The notes under the pieces are model-generated. The model had not been told where the DNA came from. It saw only the letters and a list, made by a program, of their open reading frames with translations, and ran no database searches. From Chlamydomonas sphaeroides (lineage: Eukaryota; Chlorophyta; Chlorophyceae; Chlamydomonadales; Chlamydomonadaceae): DNA of 64,000 bases. Shown here in pieces: positions 12,057 through 21,410 of the stretch. Location of the stretch: contig BDDC01000001.1 in assembly GCA_001662425.1 (NCBI GenBank), positions 36,759 through 100,758 on the forward strand, in the 5' to 3' direction. The translations under genes were made by a program, and so were the position numbers. The stretch's first letter is position 1; each line of letters begins with the position of its first letter.

Positions 12057-12593
12057 GGGTCCTGGGCTGTCACACAGGAATCGCGGCGTGCCGTGGACAG
12101 GGCCACGCAGGCGCGGCGGCTGAGATGAGGTGAGGGGCGGCGGCGCAGGACGGGGACTGGGAGGGCCGGCGGCTGCGGCTGCCGCGATACGACGCCGCCT
12201 GTCAGGTGCAGAGCGGTGTCTGTCAACATCGGTAGGCCTTACATGCTCCACGCCGGTAACATCACGTCCGCGAATCACGCGTTCCCCAGCAGCAGCCACC
12301 TGCAGCAGCCGCCATGTCGTGCCAAGTCGGCGGCCGCGCGCCCAGTCAACAATGACCCACCAGCGGCACCGCCCCAAAGCCAAGACCCACCCCTCAGCCC
12401 CAAGCTCGCACGTCTGAAGCTCGTAGCACGCGATGAGCTCACCCGCCTCGCCCTCGTGCTCCCATTCCCCGCAGCGCCCCCTTCCTTCCCTCCCTCAGGC
12501 GCGCCTGCCGACCGCCAGCAGGCGCCCTCCCTCACGGGGACTCCCGCAGGCACCATGCAGGCATCGCTTCAGGCAGCCCCACAGGCCCCTCCC
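12057..12593. other. Spacer between family copies A and B
   Basis: 537 bp upstream of copy A and downstream of copy B. A run of the copy-A frame remains open here but lacks conserved sequence. Probably promoter and 5' UTR of copy A. Confidence 0.4.
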
Positions 12594-13301
12594 TCACGGG
12601 AACTCCACGTACAGGCGGCCGTCGCTCCAGGTCTTGACCACCGGCCGCATCCGCGCCATCGAGTCGAGGTGCGACACCAGCGCCGCCGCAAAGGCCGCCG
12701 CGCTGAAGCCGCCGGCGCCGTCGTCCGCCACTGCGTCGGCGGGCAGGAAGGCGCCGCGGCCGCCCAGCGCCGCCGCCAGGCAGCGACGCACGAGGCGGCC
12801 GCCGTCGGCGCGGCTCGCGCCGGCGGCGGTGTGGTAGGCAAAGGGCCAGTCCTCGGAGATGACCAGCGCGGCCTGCAGCCTGTGGTTGCGGCTGACGGCG
12901 GCGTGGAGGTCTTGGAGCAGGCGGGGCTCGGACTGCGCCGCCGCCAGGCGCTCGACGGCGGCGCGGGACGCGAGGTGCGCGGCGCGCAGCTCCGCCAGCG
13001 CCGCGGCGTGTGCAGCCTGCTGCGCCGCCGCCATGCGCGCCGTGGCGAGTTGGAGGTGCAGGTGACTCGTGAGAGCGAGGCCCAGCAGCAGCGCGAGGGC
13101 GAGGGTGGCGGCCCACGACAAGCGCCGGTGCTGCTGCTGCTGCTGCTGCTGCTGCCGCTGCTGCAGCGCCAGCAGCCGGTCTGTGAGAGCGCGCAGTCGG
13201 CGCAGCTCGGCCAGGGCGCGCTCGGGCGGCGGCTTGGCCTCCTGGATCAGCTGGCCGTCCGTGGGTCGGTTCGCAGCAGGGGTCTCAGCAGACTCAGCCA
13301 T
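12594..13301 (-). CDS. Unrecognised single-exon membrane protein, family copy B
   Basis: 235 aa from ATG 13301-13299. It has the same architecture as copy A: QLIQEAKPPPERALAELRRL near the N terminus, a polyglutamine run of about 8 residues coded by a CAG tract (13130-13154), a membrane helix (WAATLALALLLGLALTSH), an Ala-rich coiled-coil region, then the C-terminal domain with DWPFAYHTAA, DGGRLVRRCLAAALGGRG, FLPADA, AFAAALVSHLDSM, MRPVVKTWSDGRLYVEFP. It is arranged head to tail with copy A, which indicates tandem duplication. An upstream in-frame ATG at 13454 is possible but the added residues are low-complexity and not shared. Function unknown. Confidence 0.7.
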   Translation of the reverse strand: MAESAETPAANRPTDGQLIQEAKPPPERALAELRRLRALTDRLLALQQRQQQQQQQQHRRLSWAATLALALLLGLALTSHLHLQLATARMAAAQQAAHAAALAELRAAHLASRAAVERLAAAQSEPRLLQDLHAAVSRNHRLQAALVISEDWPFAYHTAAGASRADGGRLVRRCLAAALGGRGAFLPADAVADDGAGGFSAAAFAAALVSHLDSMARMRPVVKTWSDGRLYVEFP

Positions 13302-14129
13302 GACATAGGGCCGGTGACGAGGGGGTGGCGAGGGCCCCGGCAGCGCTGGGGGCGGCGGTTGCGCTGGGGCCGGGCGCATTGCGGCGTTCGCGAGGCGGCA
13401 GCGGGCACCTCGGCTGCCGGCGTGAGAGCCTTGGACAACCGACCCACGGGGCAACCGCCGCTATCGATGCCCCGTCCCAGCCTCCCCTCCGCCGCCGGCG
13501 CACGCGTGCCACCCCTCGCGCCTCACACCGGCCCCGGGCCAGCCCGAGCTGTCATCCAAGGGAGGGGTGGCGGGCCACCTGCCGCGCCGTGCCTTGTGGG
13601 AGTAGTGCGCCTGTTACACGCCGCAGGCCGTGGAGCCCAGCCAAGCACAACAAAACACCCGCGCCGCCAGCTCGCTCCACAGCCCACTGCGCAAACGCAC
13701 CACAGGGCACCTAACGCGGCCCGCACAGCGCTGCCCCAGGGGAGCTGCAAGGGCAAGACAACGCCATTACCGTACGCAGACTGCATACAAACCTGGGCGT
13801 ATGCCCAATACCCATAGGATCATCACGCGGCTCTGATATCGTAAGACAGGGGCCGTGTAGCATGCGTACGTCTGGCTCCGCCACCCGCCCCGCCCCGCCG
13901 ACACGCTTTCTGCCGCCGGAGGACCCCCAGCGCATGTTCGCAGCCCCTGCTGCAACTCGACACGACTGGAAGCATAGAATCAGCTGGTCGTTGCTCGCTT
14001 GATGGATCACGCCTCAAACGAGAGGGCACCGGCGCTGCAGTCCCCGGCCTGAGCGTCGTTCGGTAGCTAGCCGGCACGCGTAGCCCTGCAGCGCCGCAAG
14101 TACGTCCGCATCCAGCCGCCCTGAATCCT
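13302..14129. other. Spacer upstream of family copy B
   Basis: About 0.8 kb with no supported gene. A minus-strand frame running through 13823-14129 continues from the decayed copy C but has lost all likeness to the C-terminal domain of copies A and B. Confidence 0.4.
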
Positions 14130-14384
14130 ATCGTACCGGCTGCGGCCGCCAGCTGCTGGATACGGGTCAGCGACTCAGCATGCGCCGTCTGCAGCTCCGC
14201 CAGCGCCGCCTCGCGTTGCGCCTGCTGCACTGCCGCCAGCTGCCGTGTAGTCTGCTGCGAGGAGCACGGGTCCGCCAGGGTCAGAGCCGCGGCCACCGCG
14301 ACGGCAGCAGCAGCGCGGCCGTTGGTACAAGCGGGCGCAGCAGCGTCACGACACACGCCCACGTCCGCTTCTTCTTCTTCTTCT

Positions 14385-14419
<35 letters not shown>

Positions 14420-14547
14420 AGCTGCTGCTGCGTCAGCACCAGCTGCTCCTTGGCAGCGGCGCGCACGCGGCGCGGCTCCGTGAAGGCTCGCGGGGGCGGC
14501 TTGGCTCCTCTGCGGGCCGTCCATGGGGACTTGTTTGCCGACAGCAA
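14130..14547 (-). pseudogene. Decayed family copy C (truncated, frameshifted)
   Basis: Matches to copies A and B are split over two frames. One frame has RRGAKPPPRAFTEPRRV and QEQL-like residues followed by polyGln then polyLys; the other has TRQLAAVQQAQREAALAEL and the coiled-coil part. The junction is a (CTT)7 tract next to a (CTG)10 tract at 14367-14419 (+ strand). The C-terminal domain is missing. This looks like a third tandem copy broken by repeat instability and truncation. A rearranged but expressed gene cannot be excluded. Confidence 0.6.
14367..14419. repeat. Compound (CTT)7-(CTG)10 trinucleotide tract
   Basis: Uninterrupted CTT then CTG units on the + strand; on the coding (-) strand CAG then AAG. 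It sits where copy B has its polyglutamine run. Confidence 0.9.
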
Positions 14548-14756
14548 GCTGTCCCTAGCTGCGGTGCGAGCGGCAAGTGGGAATGGTGAGTGTGAATGTG
14601 GCCGCGCGCCCGAGGCATTGCAAGATTAGGCTTCGACCCTTTGGCGACGGCGCGAACGCTCACGAGCTTGCCTGGGACCTCCCCGCGAGCAGCCTCCCCT
14701 GCTGGCACGCTCCCTCCGTCACTGACACGGACGCACCTGCCACCCTGGCTCCACCC

Positions 14757-17700
14757 TCACGCCGGCCGCTGCCCCAGCCCCAGCCTGTCCGCCAGCAGTC
14801 GCCACGTGGCGGGCAGCCCGGCGCCGCCCGCCGCGCCGCCCGTGAAGCCGCCGCTGTCTTGCCTGGCGGCGGCATCCCAGTCTGCCATGCGCACGCAGAC
14901 CACGTTGTCTCGGCCCAGGTGGCGGGCCAGCAGCCGGTTGCGCAGCGCGGTGCGGCCGTCGATGCGGCTCCTGGGGCAGTGGACGGAGCCAGGGGGTCGG
15001 AGCGCAGGGAGGGGCCGGGCATTTGGAGAGGAGTCAGCTGGGTAGAGTGGCCGAACGGCGGCGGGAGGATACTGGCAGGAGGATGGCGGCGGGGAGGTCA
15101 TGGGGACCCGCCGAGCGCGGTAGGCGCAGCCGTGCAGCGGCCACATCACGCACGGGGCGTTCGAGGCGGGAGCCCCCGGGCACACACCTGTAGGGCTCGT
15201 TGACGAAAAAATGGTGCGGGCCGTCGAACTCAAGCGCCACGCGGCACAGCTCGCCGCCGCGCCGCACCATCACCTGCGGATACGGGGCCCATGTTCATGT
15301 TATTCATGGGGAGGAAGCGCGGTATCCGCGTACATGTGTTGCACAAAAATGCCAGGAGCCTCCTTGCTCCCCAACCCTGAACCTTCCAAAACTCGTTGCG
15401 CTCATGCCCTCCGAGCCGGCGTCCGCTTGTTGCACCTCAGGGTTGGACCGTAAGCCAGCTCCCGCCCCCACGCCAGCGCCCAAAGCCCGGCCCTCACCTG
15501 CACATCCACCCGCATCAGCTGCTCGCCGCCCGGCACCAGCTCCTGCTCCAGGAGCACCTCCGCCAGGGCCGGGAAGCGGCCGCTGCGCAGCATGGCCCCC
15601 AGCGCCTTGTTGAAGGCCACCTGGGTCACAGCCAGCGAGGGCCGGGCAGCGAGGCCGGGAGGCGGGGCGGAAGGGGATGGGCGAGGCGCCCAAGAGGGAG
15701 GCGGCGTCCGAGGAGGGAATCATTCACGAACCTCCCGGGTCATGGGGCCAGGGGCCCAGGAGACCCAGCGCTCCAGTACGGCAGCGTGACACACAGCGAC
15801 GTGCGGCCCCGGGCCTCGCCCGACACGGGCCCGCCCGCACCTGCGACTGCGACAGGCGGTGCTCGCTCTCGCTCATGGCCAGGCGGCCCTGCCGCACCAG
15901 GTCCGGCCCCACCGCAGCGGGCGGCGCCTTCAGCGCCGCCAGCTCTCGGGCCACCTGGCGCCCCGGGGTTGGGTGGGAGGGGTGCAGCATGGGCGGAAAG
16001 GTGACGAGGCGGGGGGAGGTCACACGCACCCGGCTCTGCTGCCACCCACTTAGGGTGCAGACCCGGGTCTCTGCGGCTGGCGGCGGCGGGCGCCCAGGGT
16101 TGGCCGAGGCGGCAGAGGACCGCACGCACGGCGGCCTTCCGACCTTCCGCCCTCCCGCCGGCCACGCACCATCCACGTCTGCTGCAGCTCGGGCGCGCTG
16201 AGCCCCGAGGGCCCCCGGCGGTTGAGCTCGCCCACCAGCGCCGCCACCTGGCGCCTGCGACCGGGCCGCGAACCGGACGCAGCAAACGTGTCCCGCTGCG
16301 AGCATGGCGCAGCATGGGGCCCTAGCATGGCAGCACCGCCCGGGGGCGCCCCCTGCGTCGCCCGCCCTCGGTGGCGCTCGGTCCCACGCGGCCCGTGCCT
16401 CTGCGCCGCCGCGGCGGTGCTGGCCCGGCTGCTGCCGCCCCGCAGCCCCGCCGCCGCACCCGTAGCGCTGCAGCGCGCCCTCCATCACCGCCAGCGCCCA
16501 CAGCGAGGTGCACAGGTCCTGGGACTTGGCGCGGGCGCCCTGCTCGCGGCAGGCGGGCGGCCAGGGCGCAGGCAGGCAGGCAGGTGTGGGCACCCCACCC
16601 AAGGCATGCAGCCGGCGCTCCGCGCACCGGGGCCCTACCGTGCGGTGACCTGCGGCTCGGCTCCACCCCCCGGCCCCCACACCCACACCCACGCCCACGC
16701 CCACGCCCGTCAGCTCACCGCGTCAGCCACCACCTCCGCCAGCGCCTCCACCAGGTCGTACCCTCCGCCCCGAGTGCCAGCGCCCGGTCCCGGGGGCCCC
16801 TGCCGGCTGCCGTCCCGTGGGTCGAAGTTTATCTGGCCCAGCGCCAGTTGCAGCATCGATGCGTCCCAGGCGCTCGCCCGCGCCAGGCGGCCGCGCGCGC
16901 CGTAGTCGACCAGCGCCACCAGCACGGCGGGCCAGTAGAACCTGGTCAGGAGGGTCCCGCGACGGACGGTGCTGGTTCGAGTAGGCCAGCGGCGTTGCGG
17001 CTGTGGCTTGCGCGCAAGGCACGCGGCGTGCGGCGCATGGATGGGGCGGAGTGGCGGCGGTCAGGGCTGCGAGCAAGCGCTGGCGCTGCAGCGAGGAACG
17101 GCGCCCTGAGCCGACAGCGGTACGTGCCCGAGCGTTGACTGGCATAGCGGTTGTGCACGGCTGCTGGCATCTGGCATCTTGCTTGAACCCTCCCCCGCAC
17201 ACTTGAGCTTGGCCAGCGAGGCGACGGTGTTGGCCACCTCCTGGCAGTTGTAGGGCGCCCGGAACTCGCCCGGCGACCCGTCGGCGGCGGCTGCGTCGCC
17301 GCTGAAGCCGGTGGCCGCGATTCCGTCCGCCAGGTGGCCTATCGCCAGCAGCACCTCCTTCTGCGTGAACGCCTGGGGAGTGCAGGATGCCGCTGACATG
17401 CCACAGCAGCCACGCGCGCAGAGCGATCGAGCCAACGTCAGGGTTGCGGTTCTACGTAAGAGTGTTTGAACCAGATCCTCTACTTTGAGCTGTGCCTCTA
17501 TGTAACTTTCAATATGAGACCCCAAGTCTAACTGAAGTCACACTGTGCGAGCGATGGGTGTACGGCTCCTGGGCGGCGTAGGCGCATGATACGCACGCCT
17601 GGGCGCCCAGCACGCTCGGCCGGCTGCAGCGGTCCCCACGCTGCAGCCCCCAACCCAAACCAGCACACCCTCAAGCCCCCATCCCCCAACCTCGCCCCCA

Positions 17701-20369
17701 CCAGGAACTCCTCGCCGTGCAGCCGCTGCAGCGCGATGAGGCTGATGGACAGGCTCTGCGGCGTGAAGGCCGCCGCGGGGGCCGCCACAAGCGCGCGGCA
17801 CAGGTGCGCAAGCAGGCCCGGGTCGCGCGCCCGCGCCTCGCCCATGGCGCGCAGCAACGCCGCGGCGCTGATGGGCGGCAGGCGCTCGGGCGGCTGCGCG
17901 CTGTGTTTGGTGTGGTGTGTGTGTGTGGGAGGGGAGCGGGGCAGCGCATCAGGAGCAGGGGAGATGGCGGCAGGGGCGGGCGGGCGAGGGGCATGGTGCT
18001 GTGATCTAGCAAGGGGCAGGGGCAAGGGGCGCGAGGCGCGCGCAGGCATTGGGCGGGCGGGTCGGGCTCTGCCATGCTGGCCAGCTGTTGCGTTGCGCCG
18101 GCCGGGGACAAAGGGGTGGTGGTGGTGCCGACAAAAGATGCGAGGGATGCGAGGGATGCGAGGGATGCGAGGGATGCGAGGGATGCGGGCCCCACAAGCC
18201 CCACCGACCTGACCGTGTCCAGCAGGTGCCGTACCGCGGCCGCCGGCCACACGCTGCAGCGGCTGAAGGCGGTGAGCATGAAGCACACGTTGCGCGGCTT
18301 AAGGCTGGCGGCGCCATGCAGCGCGGCGACGGCGGCCGTGGACCACTCCAGCAGCGACGGCGGCAGCCGGCCCGCGGCGGCGGCGTAGCCGTGCAGGAAC
18401 ACCGCCAGCGCGTCGCCGCTGCGGGCCAGGGCGGGAGGCGGGGATCGTAAGAGCCCAGCGGGTTGCAGGGGTGGCGTGGGGCAAGGCAGGGTGCGGCGGG
18501 TCGCCCGCTCGGCACTGCCCTGACGCTGCTCCCCTCGGCGCTCGAAGAGCGTGCCACGGCACGCACCCAACCACACGGGGGCTTGCCGGTGCTGCCTATC
18601 GCCCTGCGGCCGCTTCGGTAGAAGCCCCGCCACACCTCCAGCTCAGGCCGCTGCGGGGGCTGCAAACGTACTCCTCCAGCGCCGACAGCAGCGCCGCCTG
18701 CCGCATCCCTAGCAACCCCGCCGCATACGCCACGCACGCCACCTCGCGCGCAGTGAACGCCGCGCCCGCGCCGCCGCCCGCCTCGCCCCAGCCGCCCTCG
18801 TCATCGCTGTCACCGCGGTCGCCGACGCTAGCGCCTCGGCCTCCGCCGCCTCCGCCACCGCCGGCGGTACCACGGCCGCCGCCGCCGGTAAAGCTGCCGG
18901 CGAAGGAGCCAAGGAGAGCGAACTCGTCCAGGCGGCGGGCCACCTCGCGGGCCGCCGCCGACGCCAGGGCCTGCGTTCGATCCCTGCACAACGGCACGCT
19001 TGCGGCGTAAAGCAGCGGGCATAGCTGCTGCGGGCCACAGTGCGGCAGCTCCGCCACCGCACGCGATTCGAGCGCCGGCCACAGCGCCGTCGGCACTTCG
19101 CGAACGAGGTCGGCGGCGCCGGCGACAGTGTCGTCAGCGGCACCGCGGCCCAGGCCGGCGTCGGCGAGGTGCCGCTTGCGGCTGGCGGCGGTGGCGGCCT
19201 TGGCCAGCGCCCACCACACCAGCGCCGCCGCCGTCGCGTCGAGCTCAGCCACCAGGCGGCAGCTGTGGGCCGCTAGCAGCTGCAGCATCGCCTGAGCTAA
19301 CGATGGATGCCGCACGCGTGCTGCAAAGGCGGGCACGGCGGCGGTGGCGGCGGCATCCGCCTGATGGCCCGGCGGCAGCGCCGACTTCAGCTCCGACAGG
19401 TTGGGCCACTTTCCAGCGGCGTCACTGTCAACGGCGGCGGCGCCGCCGCCGCCGCCGTCGACGGGCGCCGCCAGCTCGGGTGGCCCCGTCCAGTACTCGC
19501 AGCGCGCACAGGCGGCGAGCAGCATTGCCGCCGCCGCAGCGAGCCGCGGCGGCGCCAGCTGGGCCTCGTCGGCGGCGCCGCCGTGGCGCTCGGCGGCCGC
19601 CGCCGCTGCCACGGCCGCCGCCGCGAGGGTGTCCAGCAGGGCGGCCTCGGTGCCGTGGAGAGGTGCGCAGATGCCTGGCACGGCGGAGCTGCTGCTCCAA
19701 CTGCGCTGCCGGCAGAGCTGCGGCCGTGGGGTTGCCGCCAAGATGGGAGTGGCATGTCACGGCAATCCACCAGCACGGACCACTCACAACAACGCCCGCC
19801 ACCACTCGAAGCACAGCCCCGCTCACCAGCATGGCCTCCTCCGCCAGCCGCTCCAGCGACCAGCTCTGCAACTCGCGCCGCGCTGCCACCGCCTGCAGTG
19901 CCGCGTACGCCGTGGCGTCGCCGCCGGCGCCGCCGCTGGGCCACGACCCCGAGCCGTAGCCGCCAGGGTCCAGGCCCGCAAAGGCCGGGCCCATGGCCTC
20001 CGGATCGGCAATGTGGTGCTGCCCTTTGGGCCCCGCAGCGGCGGAGCGTGGGCCGCGGCCGCCATGGCCGACTCCATCTCGCTAGCCGCCGGGGCCGCCA
20101 CCATGGCCAGTGTGGCCGCCGTATGGACGTGCGGGCCCGGTGTCGCGCTGCCCGCTACCACGGCCGTAACCTTCGGCGCGGCCGTAGCCTTCGCCTTGAC
20201 TGTATCCACCGTTGTTGCGGCGTCCACCGCTGTGTGCATGCGAAGGTTCCCAGCTCCGGCCGTCGCCATCACGGCGACGCCAGGAGGTGCCGTGGGGGCC
20301 GCTGCCGGAGCTGTCGGTGGCCGCGCCGCCCGGTTGCCAGTGTGACACCCAGCGATCGTCGCCTGCCAT
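14757..20369 (-). CDS. RAP-domain organellar RNA-binding protein (OPR/FASTK-like repeats)
   Basis: Exons 19994-19827, 19705-18636, 18418-18209, 17900-17702, 17372-17203, 16941-16719, 16539-16460, 16254-16170, 15954-15841, 15620-15498, 15273-15188, 14970-14757 give 913 aa from Met at 19994. The first exon's frame is open further up to ATG 20369 except for one TAG at 20084-20082. The middle is built of helical repeats with motifs such as CTSLWALAVM, ALVWWALAKA, ANTVASLAKLKFYWPAVL and SLSISLIALQRLHG, as in OPR and FASTK-type proteins. The C-terminal RAP domain (residues about 823-870) has VALEFDGPHHFFVNEPYR and RTALRNRLLARHL...VVCVRMADWD, a nuclease-like RNA-binding fold. Such proteins act on chloroplast or mitochondrial transcripts; the target RNA is unknown. 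Exon-2 acceptor and true start are uncertain. Confidence 0.8.
18137..18189. repeat. 9-bp minisatellite in a RAP-gene intron
   Basis: About six head-to-tail copies of GGGATGCGA just inside the intron that follows exon 3 (18208-17901). Confidence 0.85.
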
Positions 20370-21189
20370 TGTACTATTACACCATTGTACTATTCTGAGC
20401 TACATCGCATCCATGAAGCGTCTGGGAATAGTCTAGGAACGGCTGCGATTGCACGAAGCTACGTCTCCGCCGGACGCGTCGGAAGGCTCACGTGTATAAA
20501 AATATCATGCTGTACAGGCTAAGCATAGCTGTGGCTGAGTCTGTGCACGCCGCAGCAGGCAGGCTTTGATAGCTGTTCGCTCCGCCAGTATCGTCGCGCT
20601 GGGCCACAATTTGTTGGCAAAATGATGTTGCAAGCACCTCAGCATTATTTTTGCGCGCCTCGTCGGGTATCCGATGTCAGCGCAAGGCGGCCGACCCACG
20701 GACCAACACGGACCAACCTGTCTTCGCCTGTCTTGACCTGTCGGTCGTTGCGCTGTCGTTGATGCCAGTCGTTGCCAGCACTCTCGAGTCATATACAGAC
20801 TCAGTGCCCTTCGCTCGCCAGCCACTTGCTCGCCCCTGGGGACTCCTGCCCTGGCGCTCGCGTGCACGCCAGACCGGTCCTGCCGCCAGGGGAGCCCTGC
20901 CCGCCACCGCCCGACAATGCGGGAGCAGCCCCGGCTGCTGGCGAGCTCAACGCCGAACAGCTCGGCGCCACATGCGACATCGTACCTGACGCAGCTCAGC
21001 CCATGCATCAACGTGGCCGGCCTCATCCAGGAGGATGTCCAGGAGGATGTCCTCCTGGCCTCATCTACCATCACACCAGGCCGGCGTAACAGGAATGAAA
21101 CACGCGGATGGCCTGCTGCCCACACCACGCCCTCGACAGCGCCCCGTGCACCCATGCCCTGCAGCATGTCTTCATCCATGGGGCCCTCC
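20370..21189. other. Region between the RAP gene and the MITE; end of a transposon-derived frame
   Basis: 20370-20500 is the upstream flank of the RAP gene. From about 20950 to 21189 the minus strand continues the frame that is cut by the MITE (MEGPMDEDMLQGMGARGAV). At 21028-21052 a 12-bp unit (CAGGAGGATGTC) is repeated. CACGTGTATAAAAA at 20489-20502 resembles an E-box next to a TATA box on the + strand, with no gene after it. Confidence 0.4.
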
Positions 21190-21274
21190 ATGGGCATCAG
21201 GGGTCGTATCTTACTTTGGGGGGTATCGGAAAGCCTATCAATCGCCCGCCGTTTTAGGGACCGTCCTATCGACC

Positions 21275-21410
21275 CGTGGTATCGATCAAGGGGTCAAATC
21301 GGCGGTGTNNNNNNNNNNATGTCGATCAAGGTGTCAAAATTGGGGTGTCCTATCGATTGACGTGGTGTCGATCAAGGTTTCGAATCCGGGCTGTCCCATC
21401 GATTGACGGG
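21275..21410. repeat. 46-bp imperfect tandem repeats inside the MITE, with an assembly gap
   Basis: Units 21319-21364 and 21365-21410 are each 46 bp and share TGTCGATCAAGG and TATCGATTGACG-type cores. A further unit begins near 21279 and runs into the N run; a diverged one lies before it. The gap probably marks a collapsed repeat. Confidence 0.75.
21309..21318. other. Assembly gap (10 N)
   Basis: Ten undetermined bases inside the tandem-repeat part of the MITE. Confidence 1.

Noticed and set aside
12216..13817. 533-residue + strand frame over family copy B
   Set aside because: It is the shadow of copy B at high GC; the minus frame has the paralogous match and the plus frame has none.
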